Shown: positions 11,776 through 23,790, counted from the stretch's first letter. The stretch is 64,000 nt of DNA from Saposhnikovia divaricata (GCA_036435485.1 CM071596.1:66885001-66949000); one strand, 5' to 3'. The notes: a model not told the origin generated them from the sequence alone. Made by a program: numbers and translations.

Positions 11776-12890
11776 GTAAGTCTCAATCACTGTTTCGATT
11801 ACAAATATTACTCTTGTTTCGTTTCGATTCGTTTTGACTCTTGTTTCAATCAATTACTTATCATTCTGCATCTTTTGTTCTGTGTTTCTTTAATAAAATA
11901 TTATGTTAGATCTATGTTTTTTTGTTTCTACCATTTCATCATTCTTTTATACTCTACTGTAGCATCTTTTACTCTGTGTGTGTGTGTGTGGGTGTTTGTG
12001 AGAATGTTTTGAAATTATGTTGGTTATTGTAGCTTGTATATAGTCTTGTAGCCCTGTAGTTTATACAACAAGTTCAATTTGATTATTATTGTTAATTTGT
12101 TTTTACTAAATTGGTTTTGTTATTTGTTTTTAGTTGGGGGTAATCAAAGAGATAACTAATTTGAGTTTTTTAAAGCATAGCTGACTGAACAAAAAGTTCG
12201 AATATGATTACAGAAACTCTCTACGCATCGCTATCTATAAGTTGCTATAGTGGTGTTATTTTGGTAGATTGTGTATTATTTGAATTGAATTATAGAATAA
12301 AAATTGTATCCTCGTTGACTCATTGGGGACCAAAAATTGTATCTATCTGATAAAGAGTGGTGCAATTGGTGCTAATGCCTAGATTCTAAAGATGGACAGG
12401 CTGAGTATAATTTGCTTTTTATAAGGTAGTAATGTAGTACTTTTGTTTCGGTTCAATTAATTTCTGGCTCTTGTTATGTTTGTCTTTCATGTCATTATAG
12501 TACATTAAAGAGATAAATTTTGTCATAGATAAATACATCTACCTGTCTTTATAATTAGATGTAACTAAAACTGAAACATCTTATACAACAGATAGAATAT
12601 AATTGGATGAAGTGGTCTTACTGCCTAGGATTGCCCCTAATAAGCTGGGTTGTTAAATGCTGATTACTACCTGATATGGAATTTATTTTTTATCTGATTT
12701 ACGACCTCTAAGACTCTTTGTTCAAGTTGGCATAAACAGTTTCCCATCAAGTTATAGCTAAGATATTATATTTGTTATCTGTTACTATTATACAATATTG
12801 TAAGTCTCAATCACTGTTTCGATTACTCTTGTTTTGTTACTCTTGTTTTGTTAATTGAGTCCTGACTCCTGTCCATCTTTGTTTTTCCAG
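11776..12890 (+). other. Probable 5'-UTR intron of the hAT transposase
   Basis: A CT-rich leader (11690-11775) ends at a GTAAGT donor at 11776, and a pyrimidine tract with TTTTTCCAG ends at 12890, 19 bp before the transposase ATG. A roughly 40-bp phrase containing the donor (CAATATTGTAAGTCTCAATC) is repeated at 12794, giving a second potential donor at 12800 close to the acceptor. There is no coding sequence of note in the intron. Confidence 0.5.
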
Positions 12891-12909
12891 ATTTAACAGA
12901 AATACAGAA

Positions 12910-15072
12910 TTGAGAATGGTGATGACATCCAGAAAAAAACAGCGCATCGAAATTATTCCAGAAAATGCAGAATTTGAACAAGAACCATTAAGAAGTCTTG
13001 CCGATGATACACCATCTGAAGACACAGGAGAACGCGAAGCTAATGAGCCTAATGATATACAGCCTGGCCCTGAACAAGAGGAGATTTCCGGGAAAAGGAA
13101 AAAAAGAAGCAACAGCAACTCCGTTGATACTGGAGTTGATACTCAACAATCCAATCAACAGATTCCTTACCAAAAGAAGGAAAGACAGAAAAAATCGCGT
13201 TGCTGGCCACATTTAGACACTATTGTGGAGAATAATCAGAAGTTTTTTGTCTGCAAACTATGCAAAGAGAAAATGAAGTATGGCAGCACAGGGTGCACGA
13301 CAACGTTCAATAGGCACGTGGATAAATGTTTGGTTGCACATGGACGACAACATCAAATGCAACTTCAGTTTCAACCGAGTGGTGACAAATCGTCCGAGGT
13401 AACAGTTGAAAAATTCCAATATGATCATAATGAGATGAGAAAAGTCATTTCTCATTATATCTTAGTAAATGAGTTACCCTTTACGCATGTTGAAAGCTAT
13501 ATGTTTAATATGATCATGACAAAAGCTACCCCCTTCTGGCAAAAAATAAGTAGGCAAACTCTTAAACAAGATTGCATGTCTACTTATGAAATTGAAAAAA
13601 AGAAATTGAAGGAAATTTTCAAATCTGTTAGGAAGATAAATATTACAACAGATATGTGGACTTCCTCACATCAAAAAATTGGATATATGGTTGTCACTGG
13701 ACATTGGATCGATCTTGATTGGAAGCTGAACATGAGAGTTTTAATTTTTTGTAATGTCCCACCCCCACATAGTGGATATGTTATCTCAGAAGCTTTGTTC
13801 AAGAGTCTGAATGAATGGGGTATTGTTGATAAAATTGGGACATTGACTGTGGATAATGCAAAGGCAAACGATGTTGCTTTGCGAAACCTAAAACAAACCT
13901 TTAGTGTTAGAAATAAATTATCAATTGATGGGAAACTTTTCCATGCAAGATGTTGTGCACATATTCTGATTTTATGTGTGCAAGATGGGTTAGACCCAAT
14001 TAGAGAAATTGTCGAAAAAATTCGGGATGGGGTTAAATATGTGGCAGGCTCAGAAGGCCGAAGAATTAAGTTTGCTGAAGTTGCTATGTCTTTAGGTTTG
14101 AAATCTAAAAAACTGATTCTTGATGTTCCGACACATTGGAATTCAACCTTTAACATGCTGTCATATGCTATCGAGTTTAAAGATGCGTTTTTAGTGTTTG
14201 CCAGATCTGAAGATGCGCTTAAAGTTTATGTGCCATATGAAGATGATTGGGAAAGAGTTGAAGGAGTGTGTTCTTTCCTTGAGGTCTTTTGTGATGCCAC
14301 GAAAGTTGTTTCTGGGACCGAGTATTCCACTTCGAACTTGTTTCTATCAGAAATTAGGTTAGTTAAGCAAGTAATTGACAAAAAAATGATTCACCCAAAT
14401 CTGCATATTCGAGGGATGGCGCGAGCTATGATATTAAAATTCGATAAATATTGGGGGGAAACCAATCTGATAATGGCGATCGGTGCTGTCATGGATCCAC
14501 GATTTAAAATGAAGCTTCCTACCTTTTGTTTTCCTACACTTTATCCGCTGCCAGGTGAATCAGAAAAAAATCTGACCTATCTAGCAAATACATTGGCTGA
14601 ACTTTATCAAGAATATTGTAGGTCAGAAAAGGAAACTAATGCTGAAAGGAACGAATCAAGTCAGGTATCGTCTTCCGATACTAACTTCATTATTGAACAA
14701 ACCGAAACACCACAAGGCTTTAATGAATATGAGAGTTTTATAAGGGAGAGTGGTGGTATTATGGAGACCACAAAATCAGAATTGGAAGATTACTTGAGTG
14801 AGAAAATTGTTCCTCCGAGTTCAAAATTTGACGCTCTAACATGGTGGAAAGGAAACGCTTCAAAATTTCCAATTTTGTCTAAGATGGCAGCTGATGTGTT
14901 GAGTATTCCCATTAGCACTGTGGCTTCTGAGTCAACTTTCAGCATTGGGAGTAGAGTGATTGAACCACATCGCTCTTGTTTAAAGCCCGAAACTGTTGAA
15001 ATGTTGCTATGTGGAGCAGATTGGGTGCGTGAACTGTATGGACTGAAAAAATCTAAGCAGGTATTACTATAA
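12910..15072 (+). CDS. hAT superfamily transposase (BED finger, RNase H-like core, hAT dimerisation domain)
   Basis: 720 residues, normal for plant Ac/RICESLEEPER-type transposases. An acidic and basic N-terminus (KRKKRS, a nuclear-localisation-like run) precedes a BED zinc finger near residues 95-140 (CWPHLDTI, CKLCKEKMKYG, FNRHVDKCL). The RNase H-like catalytic core has Asp in ITTDMWTS (about 248) and Asp in LTVDNAKAND. The C-terminal hAT dimerisation region has DALTWWKGNASKFPILSKMA, then VASESTFSIGSRVI, ending LLCGADWVREL. It cuts and pastes the surrounding element in the nucleus. A GT donor at 15061 and an acceptor at 15177 could replace the last four residues (VLLstop) with a 12-residue end (15178-15216); this is an inference. 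The start is the first Met after the predicted leader intron. The frame is fully open, which is notable against the decayed LINE around it. Confidence 0.9.
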   Translation: MRMVMTSRKKQRIEIIPENAEFEQEPLRSLADDTPSEDTGEREANEPNDIQPGPEQEEISGKRKKRSNSNSVDTGVDTQQSNQQIPYQKKERQKKSRCWPHLDTIVENNQKFFVCKLCKEKMKYGSTGCTTTFNRHVDKCLVAHGRQHQMQLQFQPSGDKSSEVTVEKFQYDHNEMRKVISHYILVNELPFTHVESYMFNMIMTKATPFWQKISRQTLKQDCMSTYEIEKKKLKEIFKSVRKINITTDMWTSSHQKIGYMVVTGHWIDLDWKLNMRVLIFCNVPPPHSGYVISEALFKSLNEWGIVDKIGTLTVDNAKANDVALRNLKQTFSVRNKLSIDGKLFHARCCAHILILCVQDGLDPIREIVEKIRDGVKYVAGSEGRRIKFAEVAMSLGLKSKKLILDVPTHWNSTFNMLSYAIEFKDAFLVFARSEDALKVYVPYEDDWERVEGVCSFLEVFCDATKVVSGTEYSTSNLFLSEIRLVKQVIDKKMIHPNLHIRGMARAMILKFDKYWGETNLIMAIGAVMDPRFKMKLPTFCFPTLYPLPGESEKNLTYLANTLAELYQEYCRSEKETNAERNESSQVSSSDTNFIIEQTETPQGFNEYESFIRESGGIMETTKSELEDYLSEKIVPPSSKFDALTWWKGNASKFPILSKMAADVLSIPISTVASESTFSIGSRVIEPHRSCLKPETVEMLLCGADWVRELYGLKKSKQVLL

Positions 15073-15811
15073 GTATATAAAAAATAATGTTCATTTCATT
15101 TTTGTAAGCCTATTGTCGATTTGTCACTGATTTACTTATAAACTAAGCTGACCTGTTTAATAATCTTTTAAATGCAGAAGAAGGACGACAAAGACATTGT
15201 GATACATTTAGATTGAAGGACAGATCTGATATTTCTTTGTAAGTAATTTTAATTTCGTGTAAAGAATCTAGCCTGCCTCTGCTTTATAGATTTTCCATGC
15301 TTTCGTACTGTTGTGATCTTATATGTTCCTCTATTAAGCTAGATGCATATTTCTCATGCATTGTTCTTTTAGCGGATTGAGAGGTTAGCATCTTCTTAAT
15401 ATGGGTTTTGGCTGGGATTGGATGGCATAAAGCCATATTTTTCTTATATCTTATTTGATTGCATTATACATTACTTGTCTAGATCACCAGTCCAGGCTTT
15501 TCTGTCCCTTCATGGCTCTTCTATGAATTTCTATTTAAGTAAACGGGAAATCTGTGAAAGAAGATATCAAGACAGCAATATTTGAACGAGCAGCTGGTAC
15601 TACCTGTAAAACCTTACACCGAGTCACACACATGAGCACAGCCGCACAGGGTCCTGTGGCCATGTCATTCTTATGCAGATAACAAAATATTATTGACCTA
15701 TTATAAATATGGCCCAAATTTTGTGAGAAATAGGAGCTTTAGACAGGTATTGTGATTTTAAATTATTCTGCTATTGATATATGTTAATTTGGTGTACGCT
15801 TATATGAAATA

Positions 15812-15971
15812 TTCTTAGCACAAAAGACAAAAAAAATCCATTGGTTTAATGCTTTTAAATTGTTTATGTGCCTCTTCAGAAATCTTCTTCATTCTCAGCA
15901 CAAAAGACAAAAAAAAATCCATTGGTTTAATGCTTTTAAATTGTTTATGTGCCTCTTCTGAAATCTTCTTC
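15812..15971. repeat. Tandem duplication, two copies of about 80 bp
   Basis: The phrase from AGCACAAAAGACAAAAAAA through GTGCCTCTTC-GAAATCTTCTTC occurs twice head to tail (15817 and 15897). It lies at the 3' side of the SPX-like fragment. Confidence 0.85.
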
Positions 15972-16203
15972 TAGAAATCTTCTTCATAGAAATGCTTCTT
16001 TGGACCGTTGTCAATCCGCTAAATGATCTGTAGTGTGAAAGAGTTCTGGTTAATCCGGACGGATGATGATTAGCCGGTGGAGGGTGAGTTTGTTTTCTAG
16101 AATGATGGATATCTTTTAAAAGATTTTTAAGAACTTGATAATCCATGTATGCTTCTTTCCATTCCGGCACCATTTGTGACTTCAATTCTTTTCCGAATGT
16201 CAT
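15965..16203 (-). pseudogene. Captured SPX-domain fragment, PHO1-homologue-like
   Basis: The minus strand encodes MTFGKELKSQMVPEWKEAYM followed by DYQVLKNLLKDI, which is the start of an SPX domain as found in PHO1-family phosphate exporters. RTLSHYRSFSGLT further on matches the PHO1 linker after the first SPX block. Only about 80 residues are recognisable; then the reading runs into the 80-bp duplication and stops. The rest of SPX, the membrane segments and the EXS domain are absent. Orientation is opposite to the transposase and it lies inside the hAT terminal repeats, so it is best read as a host gene fragment carried by the transposon. The family assignment is from memory of the motif. Confidence 0.75.
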
Positions 16204-16929
16204 CTTTTATACGTGTTTGATTAATGATCAGGTAGAATCTATGGTGATATAATTGGTAAGCAACAGAGATATAAGGATCATGCCATCAAAACAAGAATTC
16301 AGACTTGTTAACAAACTCAAATTTGTTATTAAGACCCTTAGGTATAATTTTGGTAAGCTACTAAATTTGGTAAAATATAAATCAATCAATTTGTTGTTGT
16401 TTTCTTTTATTTCTGTTGAACTTCTGCGTAAGTGCTGCGACTTCTGTAATCAGGATCATGATGAAATAAGTCAGAGTTAGAATCCCCCTTAGTTGCACAC
16501 TTGCACCCTGATCTGAACTTATTTTGCAGGATATTAGTTTCCCATTTTATGACATCTTTTAATGTAAATCTGCAGTTTTTGAGGTATCCACATTTGTTGT
16601 CTATTACCCATTTTTTTATGTTCTTGCAGTTCACATGATCGTCACATCAAGCTCTGAACGTGTAGAAAGTAGAATGCAAGCTCTGAACGTTCAGAAAGTA
16701 GAATGCTGAAAGGCCATGTATATCCTTAATTAGGGGCTGTAACCTTTTGGTCCTTTCGGAAGAATTTGTAACTTTTTATTCCTTTTAAGATGTAATCTTT
16801 TGGAAGAATTTGTAAAATAATTTTAATTATGACATTATGTATTACCTTGAATTGGTACCTTGAATTATGTAGACTGTAGTCTGTAGTACACTAGTACCTT
16901 TTTGAAGAAAATACTAAAATTTACATTTT
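16204..16929 (+). other. Internal 3' region of the hAT element
   Basis: Non-coding. Contains a short direct repeat (AAGCTCTGAACGT at about 16649 and 16679) and several GT-rich stretches. No gene recognised. Confidence 0.5.
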
Positions 16930-17125
16930 TTCGAGCTTTAACGAGCCGAGCTCGAGCCGAACGAGCTCGAGTGTCGAGCTCGAGCCGCACAAGGCAAAAG
17001 CTCGGCTCGAGCTAGTTTGCTTAACGAACAGTTTTTGGTGTTCGAGCTCGAGCTCGCTTGGCAAACGAACCGAGCCGAGCTCTTAACGAGCCGAGCTCGA
17101 GCTTGTTCGCGAACAGCTCGGTTCA
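16930..17125. repeat. Right subterminal GAGCTCGAGC array of the hAT element
   Basis: Dense copies of GAGCCGAGCTCGAGC-type units, many self-complementary around GAGCTC and CTCGAG, in inverted relation to the left array. Confidence 0.75.
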
Positions 17126-17137
17126 TTTACAGCCCTA

Positions 17138-20133
17138 CCAGAAATGATAACGTGACTTAACTGTGTAGCACCCGTCTAAAGTATGCATCCAAAATACACG
17201 ATCATGCACCTGATTTTGACGAACTCTCGTTTTCAAAATGCACCTAGCATCCATTTCATGAAAGGTCTGTTGTACTTTAGTCACGTCCCACTGCTTAGTA
17301 TCAGAACGGAAGTACTCCTTTACCTTATCACATCTAATGCTATTTACATGATGATTTTCAACTTTGTAATCAGCCTTTCCTCTCAACCATCGATTAGAGA
17401 AAATGTTTATGCTGTTTCCATCACCCAACACCCATTTAAAACCTCCACAAAGCTCATCTCTAGCCTCATAAATACCCTGCCAGATGAAACTAGCCTCCTG
17501 ACCTCTAGATGCTTGCAATAGATGACTATTAGGATAGTAACGTCCTTTGAAAATCCTTGCTACTAAAGATTCTGGATTCTTCAAAAAGTGCCAGACATAC
17601 TTACCCAACATTGCTATGTTAAACCCATGCAAACTACGAAAACCCAGACATCCTCTACTCTTTGAACTGCACATCTTATCCCACGAAAGCCACTGAAGAC
17701 CCTTGTTGCTGTTGGAACCAGACTTCCACCAATATCCATTTAAAATTCTTTCGATCTCTAGAGCAAGTGACTTAGGAATCAAAAAGAATGACATACAATA
17801 TGAAGGAATAGATTGTGCTACGTTCTTTATCATGATAGCTTTACCCGTTCGAGATAGCTTACTATTACACCACCCTTGTACTCGTTTCAGAACTCTTTCC
17901 TTCACAAAACTAAACACCTTCTTTTTTGAGCGACCTATCAATGATGGTAACCCCAGATACTTACTGTCTTTTAGCTCATTTTGAACCCCCAAGATACTCA
18001 AAATCTCATGCTACTTGTCCCTTCTAACATTTGAGCTAAAAAAAATTCCAGATTTATTAAAATTCACTGCTTGTCCCGATTGCTATTCATGCACCTTTAG
18101 AACATTCTTAACAGCCCACGTTTCTTCCCTAGTTGCTTTAAAGAACAAAAAGCTGTCGTCCATGAATAATAAATGTGACACCACCGGAGCATTCACACAG
18201 ATTCTACAGCCTTGAATATGCCCACCCCTTACTGCAGAGATATGGCGAAAGTGGGTCTCCCTGCCTTAAGCCCCTACTCGGATTTATAGGACCCACCTGA
18301 CCTATTCATACTGACCATATATTGCACTGTTGTAACACACAATTTGATCCACCCCACCCATTTTTCACTAAATCCCATAATTCTCATTCTATGCCATATA
18401 TAATGCCAATTAACACGATCATAAGCCTTGCTAATATCCAACTTCAACGCTACTTCTCCTTCTTGACTTCCTTTCCTTCTCTTCATAAAATGTATCATCT
18501 CAAAAGCAATCAACACATTATCAGTGATACTCCTTCCCGGAACAAACGCCGACTGATTCTCTGAAATAATGTCGGGAAGGATGCATTTTAGACGATTTGC
18601 TAACACCTTGGCAAAAATTTTATACACCACATTACAAAGAGCTATTGGACGAACATCGGTAAGTTTCTCCACATTATCTTTTTTCGGAATGAGCACTATA
18701 TTCGTACTATTAAGATCTGCAGGGAAAATCTTATCTTCCAACCATTTCTTACAGATCTCAAACACTTCCTTACTAACTAACCATCAGAAATTTTGAAAGA
18801 ACGCTGGACTATAGCCATCTGGCCCAGCAGTCTTGTCAGGGTGCATCTGTTTTAACGCTACTGTAAACTCCTCAAAGGTCAACTCTGCTACTAGTTCCCT
18901 GTTCTGCTCATTAGTGACAAGTGGAATTTCTGATGTAGGTGCAGACATATCACCACAATCTTCCCCTGAAAACACAGCCTGGAAATACTCCTTAGTCATC
19001 TCGCACATCTGCTCATGATCATTAAGTTTGTCACCACTCTCCGTCATCAAGTAGTCAATGTGATTAAGCTTCTTCCGTTTTGTTGCTTGAGAATGAAAGA
19101 ATTTCGTATTAGCATCCCCTTCTTTAAGCCAGAATGTTTTAGCCCTTTGCTTCCAATACGTCTCTTCGTGAACAAGAAGCTCATTCAGTTTCTCCCTTTC
19201 TTCAAAATACGCTTTCACACCTTCCTCATCTTCCCTATCAACCAAACTGTTCAGAACTTCCTTTTGGCATCTAACTTTGTCTCGAAACTTATGAAAAAAC
19301 TGCTTCCCCCATTTAGCTAGCAAAGAGGACATCGACAACAGCTTAGGAATAATATTTATCGGAGGTAAAATTTTCCAAAACATAGCCACTTCCTCTTTAA
19401 AAGTTGGTTCCTGTAACCACGAGTTTTCAAACCGAAACCTAAATTGCTTCCTTGACACAATCGTATCGAACAACTTCAACTGAATAGGATCGTGGTCTGA
19501 ACAAGTTATATGATTCACCCTAAGCATACACAATGGAAATTTACGCCACCATTCATTACAAGCAAATGCCCTATCTAACCCTTCCCTGACCCAATTTGAC
19601 TTACCTCTACTCTTCTCCCAAGTATAATCTCCTCCCTTCAGGTCAAGCTCAACTAAATTACAATCTTCTATAGCTCGACTAAACCCATTTAAAAGAGACT
19701 GGGGATGAGGGTGTTCTCCTTTCTTATCTGAAGCATATAAAAGATCGTTAAAATCTCCCAACACACACCAAGGAATCGTATCCTTCGTTGCCAAGAGCCT
19801 CAATAAGTCCCATGATTCCTGTCTTTTCTCCCTTTCTGGCATACCATAAAAGCACGATAGCCTCCAAACCTGTTGATTCTTTTCTAAGAAAACCACATCT
19901 ATATGATTATTGGAAGAATCAGTAACTCTACACTTCACTGTCGACTTCCACATTACTGCTAAACCACCACCCTGCCCTACTCTGTTAACAGCAAAACAAT
20001 CTGAGAAACCATATCTCCTACATAACTCCTCTATTTTATTCCCATTTACTTTAGTTTCAGATAAAAATAAAAACATGGGTTTCAGAGACTTTATAACGTC
20101 CCCGAGCACTCGAATTATTCGAAGGTTCCCCAA
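17138..20133 (-). pseudogene. LINE ORF2: endonuclease and reverse transcriptase, disrupted
   Basis: The minus strand begins near 20133 with an AP-type endonuclease (LSETKVNG, GDFNDLLYAS, GLDRAFA, SDHDPIQLKL). The reverse transcriptase follows: MHPDKTAGPDGYSPAFFQNF ending at a stop near 18784, then VLIPKKD, RPIALCN, SAFVPGRSITDN and LKLDISKAYDRVNW to 18274. The catalytic block is visible at about 18130-18180 as MDDSFLFF where FADD-like is usual, after frame breaks and with a stop soon after. The thumb and connection region (SKYLGLPSLIGRS, GLQWLSWDKMC) runs to 17138. At least three frame interruptions plus the hAT insertion mean no functional protein. Confidence 0.85.
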
Positions 20134-20159
20134 CCCTCGACAGTTCTAGCTTAAGAGAT

Positions 20160-21370
20160 TCATAATACCTGGCTAGCTTGTTGTGCAAGCTTAGCCAAAT
20201 CAAGTTGAGATGATGCTGAACAATCCATACCAGAAAGAACAGTGTCAGTACGTATATTACCTTCATTTACCATATTTGAGCCCATCAAGCCCTCAGTTGT
20301 ATTTGATACTGATTCAGGCCCACCCCTTTTTATTTTCCTAGCTTCCAACTCCAGCCCATCTAGCTCCTCATCACCCGGCCCAATATCATTTAGCATTAAT
20401 TATTTTGGATCTTTTAAAACAATCCCGCATTTATCTCCCATCCTAGCAATATCCTTACAATTCAAATTACCACCTAACTTTCGATAATCATGTGCTACAG
20501 TTACCCATTTGCCCTTGTTTCCGAAATTTCCTATCGAAAGATTTGGTTCGTTACTATTCCGCCCCATTTTCGCCTCCCACTCAGCATCGTTCTCGTGCCT
20601 CAGCCACTTACTCCGATTATGATTTGCCGCCCTTCTTGGTGGTGCCCTCAACCAGCCACCCCAATCCTTCTGAGTATTTTCCCCCTGTTATCAATATTCC
20701 TACGACAAAACCTTTCCGTGTGTGACATTAACCCACTAGCAAAGCAAAAGTCTCCCAAACGCTCATATTTGCAAGTTACAGTGAACTCAGTACCATTCTT
20801 CCTTAAAATCCTCTTCTTCCTATTCAGTGGTCGACGAACATCCACTTTGATCTTAATTCTCATAAATTCCACCCAAATACTTGAATTGTTCTTCACATCA
20901 TACGCCACAAATTCTCCAAAAAAGTCTCCTAGCTGTTTCCCAACTGCCTCATTCATGAACCCTTTCGGAAGATCATGAACTTGAATCCTCATCTCCAAGG
21001 ATCATAATGGAACATTGAGTGGTTCCTCCCCTGTTGGAATCTTACTAATAACGAGCATTGCATTATCAAACGATCAAGACCCCCCATTATACACCCAAAG
21101 TAAATCTTCTCGATGATAAAATTGAAATAGAAAAATACCAGGATCTATCTCCTTGATGTTGATCCCCATTGTCGGCTTCCACACATCTGCTAATTTGCTT
21201 GTCATCGCCCTTGTATTGATGTTCTTCTCCATTAAAAATCTTCCCACTAGACATAAATCATATCGAATCACCTGTTCTTCCACCCCTTCGCCAAAAGTAA
21301 AGTCCTCATTTTCTTCCTCATCAATATTCAAATCTGCTAAATGATCCTCCAAGTTCTGATAACGTGCCAT
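20160..21370 (-). pseudogene. LINE ORF1 (DUF4283 plus zinc-knuckle type), disrupted
   Basis: The minus-strand start at 21370 (MARYQNLEDHLADLNI) leads into a DUF4283-like region (LVGRFLMEKNINTRAM, FLFQFYHREDLLWV). After a break it continues with VHDLPKGFMNEAVGKQLGDF and the zf-CCHC_4-like block YERLGDFCFASGLMSHTERFC, where the second knuckle Cys is replaced by Ser. Further fragments extend to about 20160 in other frames. ORF1 normally binds LINE RNA. The mixed frames show decay. Confidence 0.75.
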
Positions 21371-21657
21371 AGAAAAACTCTCACAGACTGATTTTCAGTT
21401 TGAAGAGACAAACAAAACTCTCACACAAAGAGAAAGAGAATTTGGGTTATTATACATACATAGCTGAGCTAAGTTATAACCATAAATTCCAAGATAATTA
21501 AAATATTTGTGTTTGGTTTATAATCATGTAACTAGGAGATTACATTGTTAATTTTGGTAAATAACTAATAATTAGATAGGTATGTAATTTGTGATGACCA
21601 TAATTATCCTTGGTAACTAAGTTCCCATTTTATGGTAACTATAAATTAGATAAGGAT

Positions 21658-21847
21658 ATAATTTAACTACACAATTAATAAACCTTCATTTTCAATTAGG
21701 TCTTGCTCTAGCTTCTTTAGGGCTTATAATTAGTGTGATACACGAATTTTTAAATTTATTTTATTAATTTATGAACTTTTCTTAATATTTTATTATGTAA
21801 TTTTTAAATATTTTTAATTATTTTATTCTAACAATTTAAATGTTTAT
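21658..21847. other. Short spacer between LINE and CACTA element
   Basis: 190 bp of AT-rich DNA with no recognisable feature. It separates the LINE target duplication from the CACTA left end. Confidence 0.6.
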
Positions 21848-22250
21848 CACTACTAGAAAATCGGCTAAAAATGACCGAATTTTTCCGGTCATATTTAGCT
21901 AATTATGACCGCCGTCGGTCATATTTAGCTAAATATGACCGGAAAAATTCGGTCGGTTTTAGGCTAGTGGAATTTATTAAAATCGGTCAAATTTAGCTAA
22001 ATATGACCGATTAAATGTGACCGACTAAATTTGGCCGTTTAAATTTGACCGACTAAAATTGACCAAAGGCGGTCAATTTTAAGTGCTGACCTTTGACCTT
22101 ATTTTCGGTCATATTTATAAAGTCGACCGCCCCCGGTCAAATTTATAAAATCGACCAGCACATAATTGGTCAAATTTATAAATATGACCACGAAAATTTT
22201 CTGGTCAAATTTACAATCCGACTGATTTCGGTCAAATTTAAAATACCATT
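21848..22250. repeat. Left subterminal GGTCATATTTA repeats of the CACTA element
   Basis: At least 15 direct and inverted copies of an 11-mer close to GGTCATATTTA or GGTCAAATTTA. In En/Spm elements such repeats bind the element's own DNA-binding protein; that role here is inferred. Confidence 0.85.
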
Positions 22251-22543
22251 ACAACAACAAAAAAATATTACCCTATTTAATACTATAGTTACCACCTGTA
22301 AACCAGTTCGGAAAAAGACAAAACACCAAAACCAAATATATCATAAACATCCATCACCTAGTTATTTTACCATATACCAACAAACACAAATTAGCTTTCC
22401 AGGTGGAATCCTCCTTATACATACAACAACTAGTTTGGTTGTTTAGTCTTCCTAATTTCCCCACATACATAAATATCAAGCTGCATAATGCATCCATTTA
22501 GCTCGATTGTTATTCCACCATGGGCGATGAATTGCACAAGCAC

Positions 22544-22624
22544 CTAGTCGGGTGAGGGAGGAACCTGAGGTTTAACATCACTATCTAAGCTTGGATTATG
22601 ATCCTCACCAACAATCTTCTTATC
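22544..22624 (-). other. Candidate terminal exon of a captured gene
   Basis: A minus-strand segment preceded by a pyrimidine-rich tract and CTTGCAG. It stays open for 26 codons (DKKIVGEDHNPSLDSDVKPQ, then VPPSPD) and ends in TAG. It lies on the same strand as the kinase fragment and the CT-rich leader-like tract at 24487-24551, so the three may be remains of one captured transcription unit. I do not recognise the peptide. Confidence 0.3.
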
Positions 22625-23790
22625 CTGCAAGTTTTTTTTCAGTTAGGTTATCAAAAAGGCTAAAAAGATATGCATAAATAACGAACATGCCACAAGAATA
22701 CTTATTAATTTGATATTATACTATCTGGAACCAATATGCAGATAAGAGTATACGTATTGGTATCAAGAAATATGAATTGGTCTAAAAGAAAAATTAAACT
22801 GAAATGAGCAAAACAACATGAAGATTGAAGGTTGGAATATTTAGCAAAAAAACATGTAGGTTGGCATCACATAGACACATACTAGGCAGGTTGGTGATGT
22901 TCTAAGTTATAAACAGTCGAGTAGTTATTAGTTCATGTACAGGTGCTACAAGCATATGTACGTACTACGTAAGACTTAAACAGATCATCAGTAACATACG
23001 CTAGTCCAAAAATTGCTTTGACATCTCTTTAAAAAATTAAAATGGGTGCATAATAAATCAAGTTCACTTGGCTATGGAATGCAAAATAAACCCAACTTGG
23101 CAAACTATGAAAAAAATAAGCAAATGTAAACTTGCTAGTGCATAATAGGTGAAGTAATCATACCATGGTTTATCGTCATTTATCAATATCCTTGTTGAAA
23201 ACAATGTTTGGCTCGAATCAAGAAGCAAAGTAGGAACCTGCTCCAAATTAAATTGAAAAAAAATAAAGCAAATATTTAAGACACAATTTAATAAAGAGTG
23301 CAGATATGAAAACATAAAACAATTAAGATATGTTTGGTGACTAGATAAATAATGTCAGAGGCAGAGTGTAATCACATGGCATGATAGCTTGCTTACAAAA
23401 TTACACAAGATTTTATATGCTATCTTCCGATGCATCATTCATGTGGCATGTATGAACCAAGATGAGTCAATGAGGTCAGGAAAAGATTACCCAGTTAGAC
23501 AACATAATAACATCATGGAGCATGACACCACATGAACTAAGGAGAAAAGGAACACTTAGAATGCAATTGAGTAATTATGTTGTGTGTTTGTGTTTGTCTT
23601 TACCATTACTTATGGCAATTATTAGGCACTTACGCTACTACAGCAGCTCTAAACTACTTCATATAAAACATCTGGTCCAGTAATCAAAGTAGGCATAATA
23701 ACATAATGATAATTCAACCAAGAAAAAATTATATAGCATGAACAAATGATTTTAAATACCTTATGCATATATTTTAAAGGAATAGAAATT
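22625..23790. other. CACTA internal region, no gene recognised
   Basis: AT-rich sequence with several possible intron-like stretches but no ORF I can assign. Confidence 0.5.

Larger units (their letters stand above)
10553..17137 (+). mobile_element. Autonomous-type hAT transposon, 6.6 kb, inserted in the LINE
   Basis: Terminal inverted repeats TAGGGCTGTAAACGAACCGAG (left) and the inverse of TAGGGCTGTAAATGAACCGAG (right). Perfect 8-bp duplication CCAGAAAT at 10545-10552 and 17138-17145. Subterminal arrays of GAGCCGAGC/GAGCTCGAGC-type repeats sit just inside both ends. A 720-residue hAT transposase ORF is on the plus strand. The element also contains a four-copy tandem repeat, an 80-bp duplication and a reverse-oriented SPX/PHO1-like fragment. 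It looks potentially functional, as nothing in the transposase ORF is broken. Confidence 0.92.
9528..21642 (-). mobile_element. L1-like LINE, full-length but decayed, split by a hAT element
   Basis: The LINE runs on the minus strand. Its poly(A) tail appears as a T-run at 9528-9538 and its 5' end lies near 21642. A 15-bp direct repeat, AAATTAGATAAGGAT, flanks it at 9513-9527 and 21643-21657. Removing the inserted hAT and its 8-bp duplication leaves about 5.5 kb, a normal plant L1 length. In order it encodes a DUF4283/zinc-knuckle ORF1, then ORF2 with AP-type endonuclease, reverse transcriptase, zf-RVT and an RNase H-like C-terminus. Several stops and frameshifts make it inactive. Confidence 0.85.

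Noticed and set aside
22093..22446. 117-codon plus-strand ORF
   Set aside because: It is read through the CACTA subterminal repeats and has no protein-like character.
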